From Methanocella_A sp049676595 (GTDB lineage: Archaea > Halobacteriota > Methanocellia > Methanocellales > Methanocellaceae), in NCBI RefSeq assembly GCF_049676595.1, contig NZ_CP187259.1, positions 1,426,001 to 1,490,000 on the forward strand: DNA of 64,000 nucleotides, given 5' to 3'. The notes beneath the pieces were generated by a model. That model did not search any database. It was not told the origin of the DNA and saw nothing but the letters and a program-made list of their open reading frames with translations. Of the stretch, positions 25,639 through 34,302 are shown piece after piece; positions within the stretch are counted from its first letter, which is position 1; each line of letters starts with the position of its first letter. The translations under genes were made by a program, and so were the position numbers.

Positions 25639-26688
25639 TCAGGGCCTTTCCTGATCTGTCGACTCATAGACTCTTTTCTCAACTTTATACGCTGTGTGAG
25701 CCTCTCTGATTATACACGGTTCTAACGCCTCGGGCGGAATCTCTTTTTGAGCGTTGGCCAGAGTGATCTTCGCATTTCTCAGGAAAATCTCAGGGTACCT
25801 GCTGTAGAATAGTGCCTGATCTATCGACCGCCTGCATTTTTCTTCAGACCACAGCCTGTACTGCTCTGACTCCATCGCACCTGATGCCGCAATCCTCTCG
25901 TACAGGGCTTCCAGCTCTTCCTTCGTCTTTTTTAACTCGTCCTGCAGCGACTGGATATACTCCTGCATGTTGTACGCAGCCTCAAGAGGATCGCTTCCCC
26001 ATGGATTGGGCTCGTCATGCGGGGCTTCAGTCAGCGTGTTGCCCTGCACAATCCCATTTTCGCTCACGTGGGCGCTGACTATCCCAAGAATAGCCTCGCC
26101 GTAGTTCTCCGCCTTCCTGGGGCCGATACCTTTGATGGCTGTAAGCTCTTCCATCGATCTGGGATAGATAGAGCAGATGGCTTTGATGTCGCCATTGGTG
26201 AGAATTACATAAGGCGGGTTCTGCTGCTCTTCAGCGAGATGATTGCGCCAGATGCGAAGAGTCTCGTAGAGTTTGAGATCGTAGGTAGCAGGCAGATCCT
26301 CTGCCTTAACTTCTGCCGGCTTCGGCTCGGCGACCTTAACCTCGACCGGCCTGCTCAGCTGCACTTTTATAAGGCCGTCAGTAATCTCGACGCTCCGCTC
26401 GTTGAGTGTAATAACTGGGTACAGCCCAGGCTCTCTGGTCAAATAGCCCTGAGAGACCAGCTCATTCACCCAGGCTTTCCACTGTTCGGCAGAATAATGG
26501 CTACCAGTGCCGAAAACAGGCAGTTGATCGTGTTTCTGGTCCAGCACCTTCTTGAGCTTTTTACCCGCGATGACCTGGCCGATGTGGGTAGCGCCGTAAG
26601 GCCACTGGAGCTGGCGGATGCACTCCAGGATTAACTTTGCCTGTTCACTGCCATCTGCAGTTCCGGGAAAATCGTCCAGCGTCGACAT
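25639..26688 (-). CDS. RQC-HRDC protein without a helicase core
   Basis: 349 residues. Residues about 15-105 look like the RecQ C-terminal winged-helix (RQC) domain (CIRQLQWPYGATHIGQVIAG ... GLYPVITLNE). Residues about 145-215 are an HRDC domain (LYETLRIWRNHLAEEQQNPP ... ELTAIKGIGPRKAENYGEAI). A coiled-coil region (about 245-290) and a C-terminal helical part follow. The RecA-like helicase motifs of RecQ are absent and there is no helicase gene beside it. Both domains bind DNA in RecQ. The ATG at 26688 with GGAGC upstream is chosen over GTG at 26703. Confidence 0.8.
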   Translation of the reverse strand: MSTLDDFPGTADGSEQAKLILECIRQLQWPYGATHIGQVIAGKKLKKVLDQKHDQLPVFGTGSHYSAEQWKAWVNELVSQGYLTREPGLYPVITLNERSVEITDGLIKVQLSRPVEVKVAEPKPAEVKAEDLPATYDLKLYETLRIWRNHLAEEQQNPPYVILTNGDIKAICSIYPRSMEELTAIKGIGPRKAENYGEAILGIVSAHVSENGIVQGNTLTEAPHDEPNPWGSDPLEAAYNMQEYIQSLQDELKKTKEELEALYERIAASGAMESEQYRLWSEEKCRRSIDQALFYSRYPEIFLRNAKITLANAQKEIPPEALEPCIIREAHTAYKVEKRVYESTDQERP

Positions 26689-26927
26689 TTGTTGTTGCTC
26701 CACGTCATCAGCGCTCAGGCTGATTCCGGGAAAATGTCTGTATCGCTACCCGTATAACTTTGTCGATGTAGCCCACATTCAGGTAGGTACGGGCTGATAA
26801 TTGCTTTTTTTTAAAAAATGTTTATTGGTCGGCGCACCTTTTTGTTAGGATAGTGGCGCCAGACCACAGTTTTACAAGATATCTACAGGTGACAAACTGT
26901 TTTTTAGTCAATCACACAAACTCTGGC

Positions 26928-27248
26928 TTACGAGAGGAAGCCTTTCTTTTGCAGCCAGTCGACCTGAGGCTGGGTGTAACGCCAGATCACGTCGGCCTTG
27001 TCGTTCTGGAATTCCCAGGGGACGACGATGACAACGTCACCTTCGCGTATCCAGATTCTCTTCTTGATCTTGCCCGGTATCCTGCACATCCTCGTAACGC
27101 CGTCTGTGCAGTGCACGACGACTCTGTTAGCGCCCAGCATGTTGGTAACGGTGCCGAGAAGTTCGCCGTCTCTCTTATTAGGGGTTCGAACCCTGGTAAA
27201 CTGCTCGCCTTCGCCACCTGCGGGCTGGTTTCTGTTTGGCCTGTTCAG
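26928..27248 (-). CDS. eif1A: translation initiation factor aIF1A, apparent CTG start
   Basis: 106 residues if it starts at CTG 27246-27248. It has the basic N-terminal tail, FTRVRTP, DGELLGTVTNMLGANRVVVH, the OB-fold and CRIPGKIKKRIWIREGDVVI. It promotes 30S scanning/initiation and corresponds to bacterial IF1. From the in-frame stop upstream (TAG near 27313) to 27140 there is no ATG, GTG or TTG; the first ATG (27140) would remove 36 conserved residues. CTG 27248 is preceded at three bases by GGTGAT, a normal archaeal ribosome site, with TTTAAAA about 30 bases further up as TATA candidate. Confidence 0.88.
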   Translation of the reverse strand: MNRPNRNQPAGGEGEQFTRVRTPNKRDGELLGTVTNMLGANRVVVHCTDGVTRMCRIPGKIKKRIWIREGDVVIVVPWEFQNDKADVIWRYTQPQVDWLQKKGFLS

Positions 27249-27320
27249 TTTATCACCACTTCTGTTTAGATTAAAATGTTTTAAAGCGATGCTAATATAT
27301 GAATTTGTCTAATTATGCAC

Positions 27321-28271
27321 TTACATCCGGCTTCTGACGGACTCCAGTATCTGATTCATGTACTTTGCAGCCGCTTTCTTCAGGTCCATCGGATGCACTT
27401 TCTTCTCCGCGAAGTCGTTCCTGAGCGCATCAAAGCTGTCGAAGGTCATGTTTCCGCCATGCTTCTCCGGCCTCTCGATCGTGATGCTGTCGTACTTCAT
27501 GAAGACGTGGTAGCGGAACAGATCCAGCACCGGGTTGTTCTCGATGACGCCGATCGGGCAGAACGCCTTCTCGATCTTCTTTGTCACGGAGTCTGCAGGC
27601 TCGTCCACGCTGATGTTGTTGCCCTTGCTCGACGACATCTTGGTGCCGTCCAGCCCGAGCAGGATCGGCGTGTGGAGGCAGATCGGGCTCTTGAAGCCCA
27701 TCGAAGGCAGCTGTTCCCTGGCCAGCATGTGGATCTTGCGCTGGTCGATGCCGCCCATGGCTACGTCGACATCGAGGTAGGCGATGTCCAGGGCCTGCAT
27801 CAGCGGGTAGACCATCTGCGATACCCTCGGGTCTTCCGAATCCCTGGAGACTTCGTCCATGCTTCTGCGGGCCCTGTTGAGCGTAGTGTCGCAGGCCATT
27901 CTCAGGACGTCTGTCTCGTACTTAGCGGAGAGCTGGTAGCTCGAGCCGAGCACGAACTTCGTCTTGTCTTCGCTCAGGCCGAGCGCAATAAAGCAACGCT
28001 TGTTGTATTCGGCGATCTTTGCGATCTCCTCCATCGTGCCCTTGCGATTGAGATATGCGTGAAGATCTGCCAGCAGGACTGTCACTTCGAATCCTGCGTT
28101 CTGGCAGTCGATAAGCTTGTTTGCAGTAATCATGTGGCCCAGGTGAATGTTGCCGCTGGGCTCATAGCCGACGTAGACCTTCGGGTGCGGGTTGGCATCC
28201 ATAAGGCTCTTCAGTTCGTCTATAGTCACCACTTCTTCTACGTTTCTGGTGACAAGTGCAAGCTTGTCCAT
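27321..28271 (-). CDS. tyrS: tyrosyl-tRNA synthetase
   Basis: 316 residues, the length of archaeal TyrRS. Class I signatures are HLGH (in GNIHLGHMITA, near residue 43) and KMSSSK near residue 210. GYEPSG and YPLMQALDIAYLDVDVAMGG form the tyrosine pocket. It lies upstream of aIF1A on the same strand with about 72 bases between, so each may have its own promoter. GGTGTATCA precedes the ATG. Confidence 0.96.
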   Translation of the reverse strand: MDKLALVTRNVEEVVTIDELKSLMDANPHPKVYVGYEPSGNIHLGHMITANKLIDCQNAGFEVTVLLADLHAYLNRKGTMEEIAKIAEYNKRCFIALGLSEDKTKFVLGSSYQLSAKYETDVLRMACDTTLNRARRSMDEVSRDSEDPRVSQMVYPLMQALDIAYLDVDVAMGGIDQRKIHMLAREQLPSMGFKSPICLHTPILLGLDGTKMSSSKGNNISVDEPADSVTKKIEKAFCPIGVIENNPVLDLFRYHVFMKYDSITIERPEKHGGNMTFDSFDALRNDFAEKKVHPMDLKKAAAKYMNQILESVRSRM

Positions 28272-28467
28272 TGATACACCACTGCGTAATTACTATCACA
28301 CCGGCTATAAATCATTTTGGTCACGGCTTCGCCGTGAGTAAGTGAGTAAGATCGGCTGAACTTATAGCCCGCAATTCTCAAAATCCTGTGTCAGTCCGAT
28401 GTTCTGTACTTCTCGCACGACCGCAAAATTATATAGGAATAAAGTGATAGGCTCATGGGGATGGAAT

Positions 28468-29097
28468 ATGGACGGTAGAAAGCATAAACCGTTAAGCGGA
28501 AGCGCTGGTGCCTTCAGCGGCTCTATCGAAGGCAAAATTGTGATTGTTCTGGTCCTGATCGTCATTGTGCTGGGCGCTGTTACCTTTGCACTTTACTCGA
28601 CTAACAAGGCCCAGGAAACGGCTATGAAAGAGAAGCAGGCCGATTATGATGCGGTGAGCACGAACCTCAGCCAGATCAGCGCTGACTATGCCGCGCTGAA
28701 CGCTAACTACAACCGCCAGACTGACGATTATCTCGCTATCAAGGCTAACTATGACAACGTGTCCGAGCTATATAACGCGTTGTTGAACCGGAGCAGCCTG
28801 GTGGACAGCAGGCTGAACACCTTCCTGGAGAACGACCCGGCGGTCTCGTACTCGTACCGTGTCGAGCCTAAGGTGCTGCCCGACGGCAGGACAGATAAGT
28901 TCCTGACCATCGACGTCTACAACACTGGCAAGACCGATGCCGCCCTGGTCAACGTCCTCTGGACGATCAACGAAAGCGGCAACATTAACGCTTACAATAA
29001 AACGTTCTCCTACCTGAGAACTCTCGATAAGCGACAGGTTACTTACCAGTTCGACGGTAACGCGACTCTGGTAAGCGTGTGGGCCGGGCTTGGATAA
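28468..29097 (+). CDS. membrane-anchored coiled-coil protein
   Basis: 209 residues. There is a short charged N-terminus, one membrane helix (about 25-47, IVIVLVLIVIVLGAVTFALY), then a coiled coil (about 50-115) rich in NxxY/ANY repeats, and a beta-rich C-terminal domain (about 125-209; VDVYNTGKTDAALVNVLWTI) resembling FxLYD/CARDB-like exported domains. It probably faces outward. The ATG at 28468 with GGGGATGG upstream is preferred over an ATG at 28399. Confidence 0.65.
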   Translation: MDGRKHKPLSGSAGAFSGSIEGKIVIVLVLIVIVLGAVTFALYSTNKAQETAMKEKQADYDAVSTNLSQISADYAALNANYNRQTDDYLAIKANYDNVSELYNALLNRSSLVDSRLNTFLENDPAVSYSYRVEPKVLPDGRTDKFLTIDVYNTGKTDAALVNVLWTINESGNINAYNKTFSYLRTLDKRQVTYQFDGNATLVSVWAGLG

Positions 29098-29310
29098 GCC
29101 TGTCCTTCTTTCTTTTTTAATCAATTTTTTAGATATTTTCGGGGCTATCCCTGACCTAAATATTCTCCATCCCTTCTACGCCAGCGTAATAAATTCAAGA
29201 TAATACGACGCTAATTTATTCTTTTTTTGAAAATACACCGTTGAAATAAAAAGTCATATATATTAACCGTTACAGTAGATGTGCATGGATAATAAGGGTT
29301 TGGTGTTCAT

Positions 29311-31227
29311 ATGCCCATCTTTAATGTCGGAATCAGTAAAAATGGTACTAGTGGAAAAAATGGTGTAGACTACGAGAAGATTATTCGGAATATCCCTATG
29401 CCCTTCTGGGTCGTGGACCCGGATAAATCGATCGTCTGCGCTTCAAACGCAGCTGCCAGGTTCATGGGCAGGTCGGTCGATGAAGTGCTGGGCAAACCCG
29501 TCTGGCAGATCCTCGGGGAGAGCCCTGCCTTTAACACCCTTGCGGACGACGCTCTCAAGGCAAATAAGGAGCTGACTGACGATTCCCGCACGACCAAAGA
29601 TGCGAGTGGCCAGACTGTGCCCCTGCTGTGTTTCGCCTCGCCGGTCAGGGATAATGCCAGCAGGGCCGTTTACGGCATCGAAGCGATGATCAGCCTGAAA
29701 CAGCTCATGGAAAAGGAGAACGAGGTCCGTGCCCGGGAAAACTACTTCGAGAAGCTGATTAACGGCATACCTGTCATGCTTATCGTGACTGACAGGTCTG
29801 GCAGAATAAAGTACGCCAGCGAAGACTTCGCGAAGATTAAGGGGGCTAGCGCCGGCGAAGTCATCGGCAAGACGTTCTCAGAATTTTTCTATGGCCGGCA
29901 GGGCAACACGCTGCTGGACCGGGTTATGGAGTCGGGTAAAGCTGTCAGAAACGAAGAGATAACGGTTAACCTGGACGGGAGGAAAATCTCTCTTCTGTGT
30001 ACTGCAATCCCTGTCAAGAACGACCGGGGCGAAGTGATCGAGGGCATCGAGACCTGCCAGGATATCTCGGCCATCGTGGAAAAGCGGGAATACGATGCCC
30101 GCCAGACAAAAAAGCTAATCGACGGCATCAACGCCGTGGCTGCAGGCGATCTGACCTTGAAGCTCCAGAAGGAGCGGGACGACGAATACGCCGTCCAGTT
30201 CGACACCTACAATGGCATGGTTGACCAGCTTTCGGCGATGGTCGGCGAGCTCAAGGCCTCCCTTAACGAAAGTGCCTCCGAGTGCGAGGCTGCGAGGAAC
30301 GGGGCGGCCCAGATCAGCGAAAGCATCGTGCAGATCTCCGGCGCGTCCGCGCAGATCTCCCAGGGTGCAGAGAGCCTTTCAACCCTGGCGCAGGAGACCT
30401 CGACCAGGATGGTCGAGACTAACACCATTCTGCAGCACGTCTCGGACCTGTCGCACGACACGGGAAAACTGGTGTACGAGAGCGCGGCGAAGGCGAAGGA
30501 TGTGGAGAAGAGCGCACACCAGGTCTCCGACACGATGTCCATGATCAACAAGTCCGTCCTGGACACGAGCGAGGTCGTCAACGGCCTGAACGAAGCTGCA
30601 AAGGAGATCGGCAAGGTGACGGAGACCATCAAGAGCATCGCTGATCAGACTAACCTGCTGGCGCTCAACGCGGCCATCGAAGCCGCCCGGGCGGGCGAAC
30701 ACGGCAGAGGCTTTGCCGTGGTGGCGGAAGAGGTCAGGAAGCTCGCCGAGGAATCGCGCAAGTCGACCGAGCTGATCAACGAACTCGTCGAAAACGTCCA
30801 GAATGCGACTACGGGTGTATTGCAGGCCATCGACCGGGTCCAGAAAGAATCGGTCACAGGGCAGGGAAGTGTCGAGAACGCTACGAAGAGCATCATCGAA
30901 ATCCTGAAAGACGTCGAGAACATCGATAACATCACCAAGAAGATGTACGGTGAAATCAAGAAGGGTGTCGAGGCCGTGAACGTGATCTCCAGCAGCATCG
31001 AGCAGGTCGCCGCAACGGCCGAGGAAACTGCCTCTGCGTCAGAAGAGACGACGTCATCCACTGAGGAGCAGACGGCCAGTACCCAGGAGCTGAAAGCCCG
31101 GATGGAAACCACTCACGAGCGGATGCTGAAGACCGCCGATATGCTCGACGAAAACTTCAAGCTGGGCACAACCGCGCAGATGGCGGTCCACAAAGCTTCT
31201 TCAAAGGCCAGAAAAGCTTCCTCTTAA
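29311..31227 (+). CDS. cytoplasmic methyl-accepting chemotaxis-type receptor with two PAS domains
   Basis: 638 residues and no membrane segment. PAS domains lie at about 20-130 (MPFWVVDPDKSIVCASNAAA) and 140-260 (GIPVMLIVTDRSGRIKYASE), a HAMP-like linker at 265-320, and a signalling coiled coil at 330-620. The conserved tip IADQTNLLALNAAIEAARAG and EVRKLAEES that contact CheA/CheW are intact, as are Glu/Gln-rich methylation-type segments near the end. It would sense an internal signal. No che or archaellum genes are in the window. Confidence 0.92.
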   Translation: MPIFNVGISKNGTSGKNGVDYEKIIRNIPMPFWVVDPDKSIVCASNAAARFMGRSVDEVLGKPVWQILGESPAFNTLADDALKANKELTDDSRTTKDASGQTVPLLCFASPVRDNASRAVYGIEAMISLKQLMEKENEVRARENYFEKLINGIPVMLIVTDRSGRIKYASEDFAKIKGASAGEVIGKTFSEFFYGRQGNTLLDRVMESGKAVRNEEITVNLDGRKISLLCTAIPVKNDRGEVIEGIETCQDISAIVEKREYDARQTKKLIDGINAVAAGDLTLKLQKERDDEYAVQFDTYNGMVDQLSAMVGELKASLNESASECEAARNGAAQISESIVQISGASAQISQGAESLSTLAQETSTRMVETNTILQHVSDLSHDTGKLVYESAAKAKDVEKSAHQVSDTMSMINKSVLDTSEVVNGLNEAAKEIGKVTETIKSIADQTNLLALNAAIEAARAGEHGRGFAVVAEEVRKLAEESRKSTELINELVENVQNATTGVLQAIDRVQKESVTGQGSVENATKSIIEILKDVENIDNITKKMYGEIKKGVEAVNVISSSIEQVAATAEETASASEETTSSTEEQTASTQELKARMETTHERMLKTADMLDENFKLGTTAQMAVHKASSKARKASS

Positions 31228-31385
31228 GCCGCCTGGCAAGACCGCACTGGCAGGGTCGGAGATCCCTGCCCATATTTTTAATACCCGCCCAGGTAGCCCG
31301 TTCTTGATCACTGTGGCATACTCCGGGCTGCGAGTCGCGTGAACTGCACCTAACGGCTTTAAGTTCGCCCGATCAACACCCATGC

Positions 31386-32087
31386 ATGTATGATTTCATG
31401 GTCATCGGTCACAGGGGCGCCGCGGGCTACGAGCCGGAGAACACGCTGCGCTCGTTTCAAAAAGGGATAGCGCTCGGGGTGGACTGGATCGAGCTCGACA
31501 TCAGACGCACCGCCGACGGGCACATTGTTGTCATGCACGACGATACCGTGGAGAGGACTACGAACGGCCGGGGTAAAGTCAGCGAGATGAGCCTGGCCGA
31601 CATCAAGAAGCTCGACGCCGGCAAGGGCGAGAAAGTCCCCACGCTGCAGGAAGCCATCGACGTGGCGAAGGGCAAGGTGAAGCTGATCATAGAGCTGAAA
31701 CTCGAAGGCCTCGAGGCAGACGTGATCGATATCGTGGAAAAGAACGGCCTTTTCGAGGACTGCATCATCTCCTCCTTCTTCTACTACTCCATCCGGCGGG
31801 TCAAGGAACTCCGGCCGGGCATCATGACCGCCGCCATCGCCAGCAAGCTCCCGATCGAGTTCCACCGCCTCCACAACGACTTCCTGGCCGACACGATCTT
31901 CCTCCGCAAGGACATCGTCTCCCGGGACATCGTCGACGAGGCCCACAGAGACGGCTTTTTAGTGTGTGTATGGAACATAGACGACTCCCGGGACGTGGCC
32001 AGGTATGCAGACATGGGCGTCGACTTCATCAGCAGCAACTATCCAGACAGGCTCCGGCAAATCCAGCCTGCTACTGCCATAGCCTGA
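31386..32087 (+). CDS. glycerophosphodiester phosphodiesterase
   Basis: 233 residues with the GDPD signature GHRGAAGYEPENT at the N-terminus, ELDIRRTADGHIVVMHDDTVERTT, and ELKLEG near residue 100. It hydrolyses glycerophosphodiesters to glycerol phosphate, probably in lipid turnover. The typical TIM-barrel ends with VWNIDDSRDVARYADMGVDFI. There is no signal peptide, so it is cytoplasmic. A family A repeat block begins right after the stop. Confidence 0.92.
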   Translation: MYDFMVIGHRGAAGYEPENTLRSFQKGIALGVDWIELDIRRTADGHIVVMHDDTVERTTNGRGKVSEMSLADIKKLDAGKGEKVPTLQEAIDVAKGKVKLIIELKLEGLEADVIDIVEKNGLFEDCIISSFFYYSIRRVKELRPGIMTAAIASKLPIEFHRLHNDFLADTIFLRKDIVSRDIVDEAHRDGFLVCVWNIDDSRDVARYADMGVDFISSNYPDRLRQIQPATAIA

Positions 32088-32094
32088 CCACTGG

Positions 32095-32825
32095 TTAAAC
32101 CATGGCGGCACAGCGACACGGAGACACACAGAGTTCCGACAACAGATCAAATGTTCTAACCACGGCGGCACAGCGACACGGCGATAGTGAGTACTAAAGA
32201 ACAAATTGGTAAATAGAACCACGGCGGCACGGCTCTTTATCCTGGCAACTGGATAATAGATGTTCTAACCACGGCGGCACAGCGACACGGCGACAATTCG
32301 AGAAACGCTGGCAAGATGGTTATTTGAACCACGGCGGCACGGCGGCACGGAGACAAACCGTACCGAATAGCAAGACACCTTTTTTTATTGATCCACGGCG
32401 GCACGACGGGCTGACGGCACGGAGACAAATATATTAAGCTTCCTTCCGGTTATTGATCGAAAGTCAGGCTGAAACGATTGGGTAGTAAGCTTATGGTTAA
32501 TGCTCTGTCTTGGTGTCGCCGTGGACCTAAAAAAGAGTTCACTTTTACCGGTTCACCACTGTCTCTGTGTCGCCGTGCCGCCGTGGTTTTATTTACCACT
32601 GGCTTGTCATGGATCGCCCTGTCTTGGTGTCGCCGTGCCGCCGTGGTTTTATTTACCACTGGCTTGTCATGGATCGCCTTGTCTCCGTGTCGCCGTGCCG
32701 CCGTGGTTTTATTTACCACTGGCTTGTCGTGGATCGCACTGTCTTTGTGTCGCCGTGCCGCCGTGGTTCAAATATTTAATCTACAGTTGTCGGGATAAGG
32801 AGCTGTGCCGCCGTGGTTTAAAAAA
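32095..32825. repeat. family A non-coding element, copy 2 (expanded)
   Basis: It has the same plan as the copies at 20.3 and 52.9 kb. Six plus-strand blocks (GGCGGCACAGCGACACGG type) lie from 32102 to 32425, a middle segment at 32430-32500, then minus-oriented GTGTCGCCGTGCCGCCGTGG blocks to about 32820. The flanks CTCTTTATCCTGGCAACTGG, GCAAGATGGTTATTTGAACC and TTTTTTATTGATCCACGGCG match the other copies. It is longer because of internal 60-bp tandem copies. It fills almost all of the 841-base gap before purB. Confidence 0.85.
32561..32768. repeat. 60-bp tandem repeat inside family A copy 2
   Basis: Three consecutive copies of exactly 60 bp, plus a partial fourth, run from 32561. Each contains GTGTCGCCGTGCCGCCGTGG followed by TTTTATTTACCACTGGCTTG and a short variable piece (GGATCGCCCTGTCTTGG, GGATCGCCTTGTCTCCG, GGATCGCACTGTCTTTG). 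Because 60 is a multiple of three, the repeat leaves open frames on both strands that are not genes. Confidence 0.9.
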
Positions 32826-32928
32826 ATTATCAGTGTTATGATCGATGACGTGGTCGCCAGCGTATACTATTTAATGGTCGTGCGCGTATCTATGCCTTGA
32901 TTTTACTCTCACAGGATGATTGATTTTC

Positions 32929-34275
32929 ATGGCAATACACCCGATTGAGTTCAGGTACGGGACGCCGGAGATGAAGGCGGTCTGGACGGAGGAGGCCAAG
33001 CTGAGGAAGCTGCTGCTGGTCGAGGCTGCGCTGGCCAGGGCTGAGGCAGAGGTCGGCATCGTGCCGGCGGAGTGCGCGAAGATCATCGCCGGTAACGTCG
33101 AGAAGGTCGACGTGGAGCGGGTCCGGGCGATCGAGGACGAGATCAGCCACGACATGATGGCAGTGGTGCTGGGCTTCGCGGAAGTCTGCGGGGAGGAAGC
33201 GGGCAAGTGGATCCACTTTGGGGCTACCTCCAACGATATCCTCGACACGGGCCTGGGGCTGCAGCTGAAAGACTCTATCGATATCATCGAGGTCAAGCTC
33301 CAGAAGCTGAAGATGGCACTGCTGGAGAAGGCAGATGCGACGAAGACGCTGGTCACCGCGGGCAGGACTCACGGCCAGCTGGCAGTGCCCACGACTTACG
33401 GGCTGAGGTTTGCCATCTGGGCGATGGAGGTGTCCAGGCACCAGGAGCGGCTCAGCCAGCTGCGCTCCAGGGTGGCGGTCGGCCAGATGAGCGGTGCCGT
33501 AGGTACCCAGGCCGCGTTCGGCAAGGATGGCATCAGGATCAAGGAGCTCACGATGAGCTACCTCGGCATCCCTGCGGTCACCGTGTCCAGTCAGATCATC
33601 CAGCGTGACCGGCACGCGGAGTACATGATGTTCCTGGCGGGCATCGCGAGTACCCTCGACAAGATATGCCTCGAGATAAGGCTCATGCAGCGCAGCGAGA
33701 TCGGCGAGCTGGCAGAGGGCTTCGGCAAGAAGCAGGTGGGTTCCTCCACTATGCCGCACAAGCGCAACCCGATCAACGCCGAGCAGGTCTGCGGGCTTGC
33801 CAGGGTGGTCCGGTCCTACGTGGAGCCGGCGCTGCAGAACAACGTGCTGTGGGACGAGCGCGACCTCACTAATTCGTCCTGCGAAAGGGTCATCATCCCC
33901 GAGGCCTCGATTCTCCTCGACCACATCCTGAACAAGGCCATCAGGGTCGTCACCGGCCTGACCTTCTACCCCGAAAACATCAGGCGCAACCTCAACGTCC
34001 TCCGGGGCGTCCAGATGAGCGAAGCGGTCATGATCGCCCTCGCCAACAGGGGCTTCGGTAGGCAGAAGGCCCACGAGATCGTCCGTGAGGCCTCGATGAA
34101 GGCCTTCGAGCAGGGCCTCACGTTGAAGCAGGCACTGCTGGAGAACCCCGAGATCTCCGCGAAGCTTACCCCGGCCGAAGTCGACCAGATCACCGACCCC
34201 GAGGGGTACATCGGCACGGCGGTCGAGCAGGTGGAAGAAGTCTTGAGGAAAGAGGGCTACTCATCGAAGCAGTAA
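32929..34275 (+). CDS. purB: adenylosuccinate lyase
   Basis: 448 residues of the fumarase/aspartase superfamily. The N-terminus HPIEFRYGTPEMKAVW, the active-site histidine segments SHDMMA and TAGRTHGQLAVPTTYG, and the signature GSSTMPHKRNPINAEQ near residue 270 identify PurB. It removes fumarate from SAICAR and adenylosuccinate in purine synthesis. The ATG at 32929 is preceded by AGGATGAT. No other purine genes are nearby. Confidence 0.96.
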   Translation: MAIHPIEFRYGTPEMKAVWTEEAKLRKLLLVEAALARAEAEVGIVPAECAKIIAGNVEKVDVERVRAIEDEISHDMMAVVLGFAEVCGEEAGKWIHFGATSNDILDTGLGLQLKDSIDIIEVKLQKLKMALLEKADATKTLVTAGRTHGQLAVPTTYGLRFAIWAMEVSRHQERLSQLRSRVAVGQMSGAVGTQAAFGKDGIRIKELTMSYLGIPAVTVSSQIIQRDRHAEYMMFLAGIASTLDKICLEIRLMQRSEIGELAEGFGKKQVGSSTMPHKRNPINAEQVCGLARVVRSYVEPALQNNVLWDERDLTNSSCERVIIPEASILLDHILNKAIRVVTGLTFYPENIRRNLNVLRGVQMSEAVMIALANRGFGRQKAHEIVREASMKAFEQGLTLKQALLENPEISAKLTPAEVDQITDPEGYIGTAVEQVEEVLRKEGYSSKQ

Positions 34276-34302
34276 TATATTAAAAGCTATATATAGATAC
34301 GT

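Noticed and set aside
27181..27195. GGGGTTCGAACCCTG, resembling a tRNA T-arm
   Set aside because: It lies inside conserved aIF1A coding sequence (TRVRTP), and no D-arm, anticodon arm or acceptor stem fits around it.
32561..32768. Regularly spaced repeats that could look like a CRISPR array
   Set aside because: The whole 60-bp unit is repeated, including the part that should be a unique spacer, and the number of units is three. No spacer diversity and no leader.
32450..32841. Open frames of 60-113 codons with repeated motifs such as NKTTAARRHGDKAIHDKPV
   Set aside because: They are translations of the 60-bp tandem repeat, open on both strands only because the unit is a multiple of three. No ribosome site and no unique coding sequence.
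32890..34074. A 394-codon frame antisense to purB, and similar long antisense frames at 27315-28274, 18032-18994 and 5406-6209
   Set aside because: High-GC codon bias leaves complementary frames open. The sense proteins are clearly conserved enzymes.
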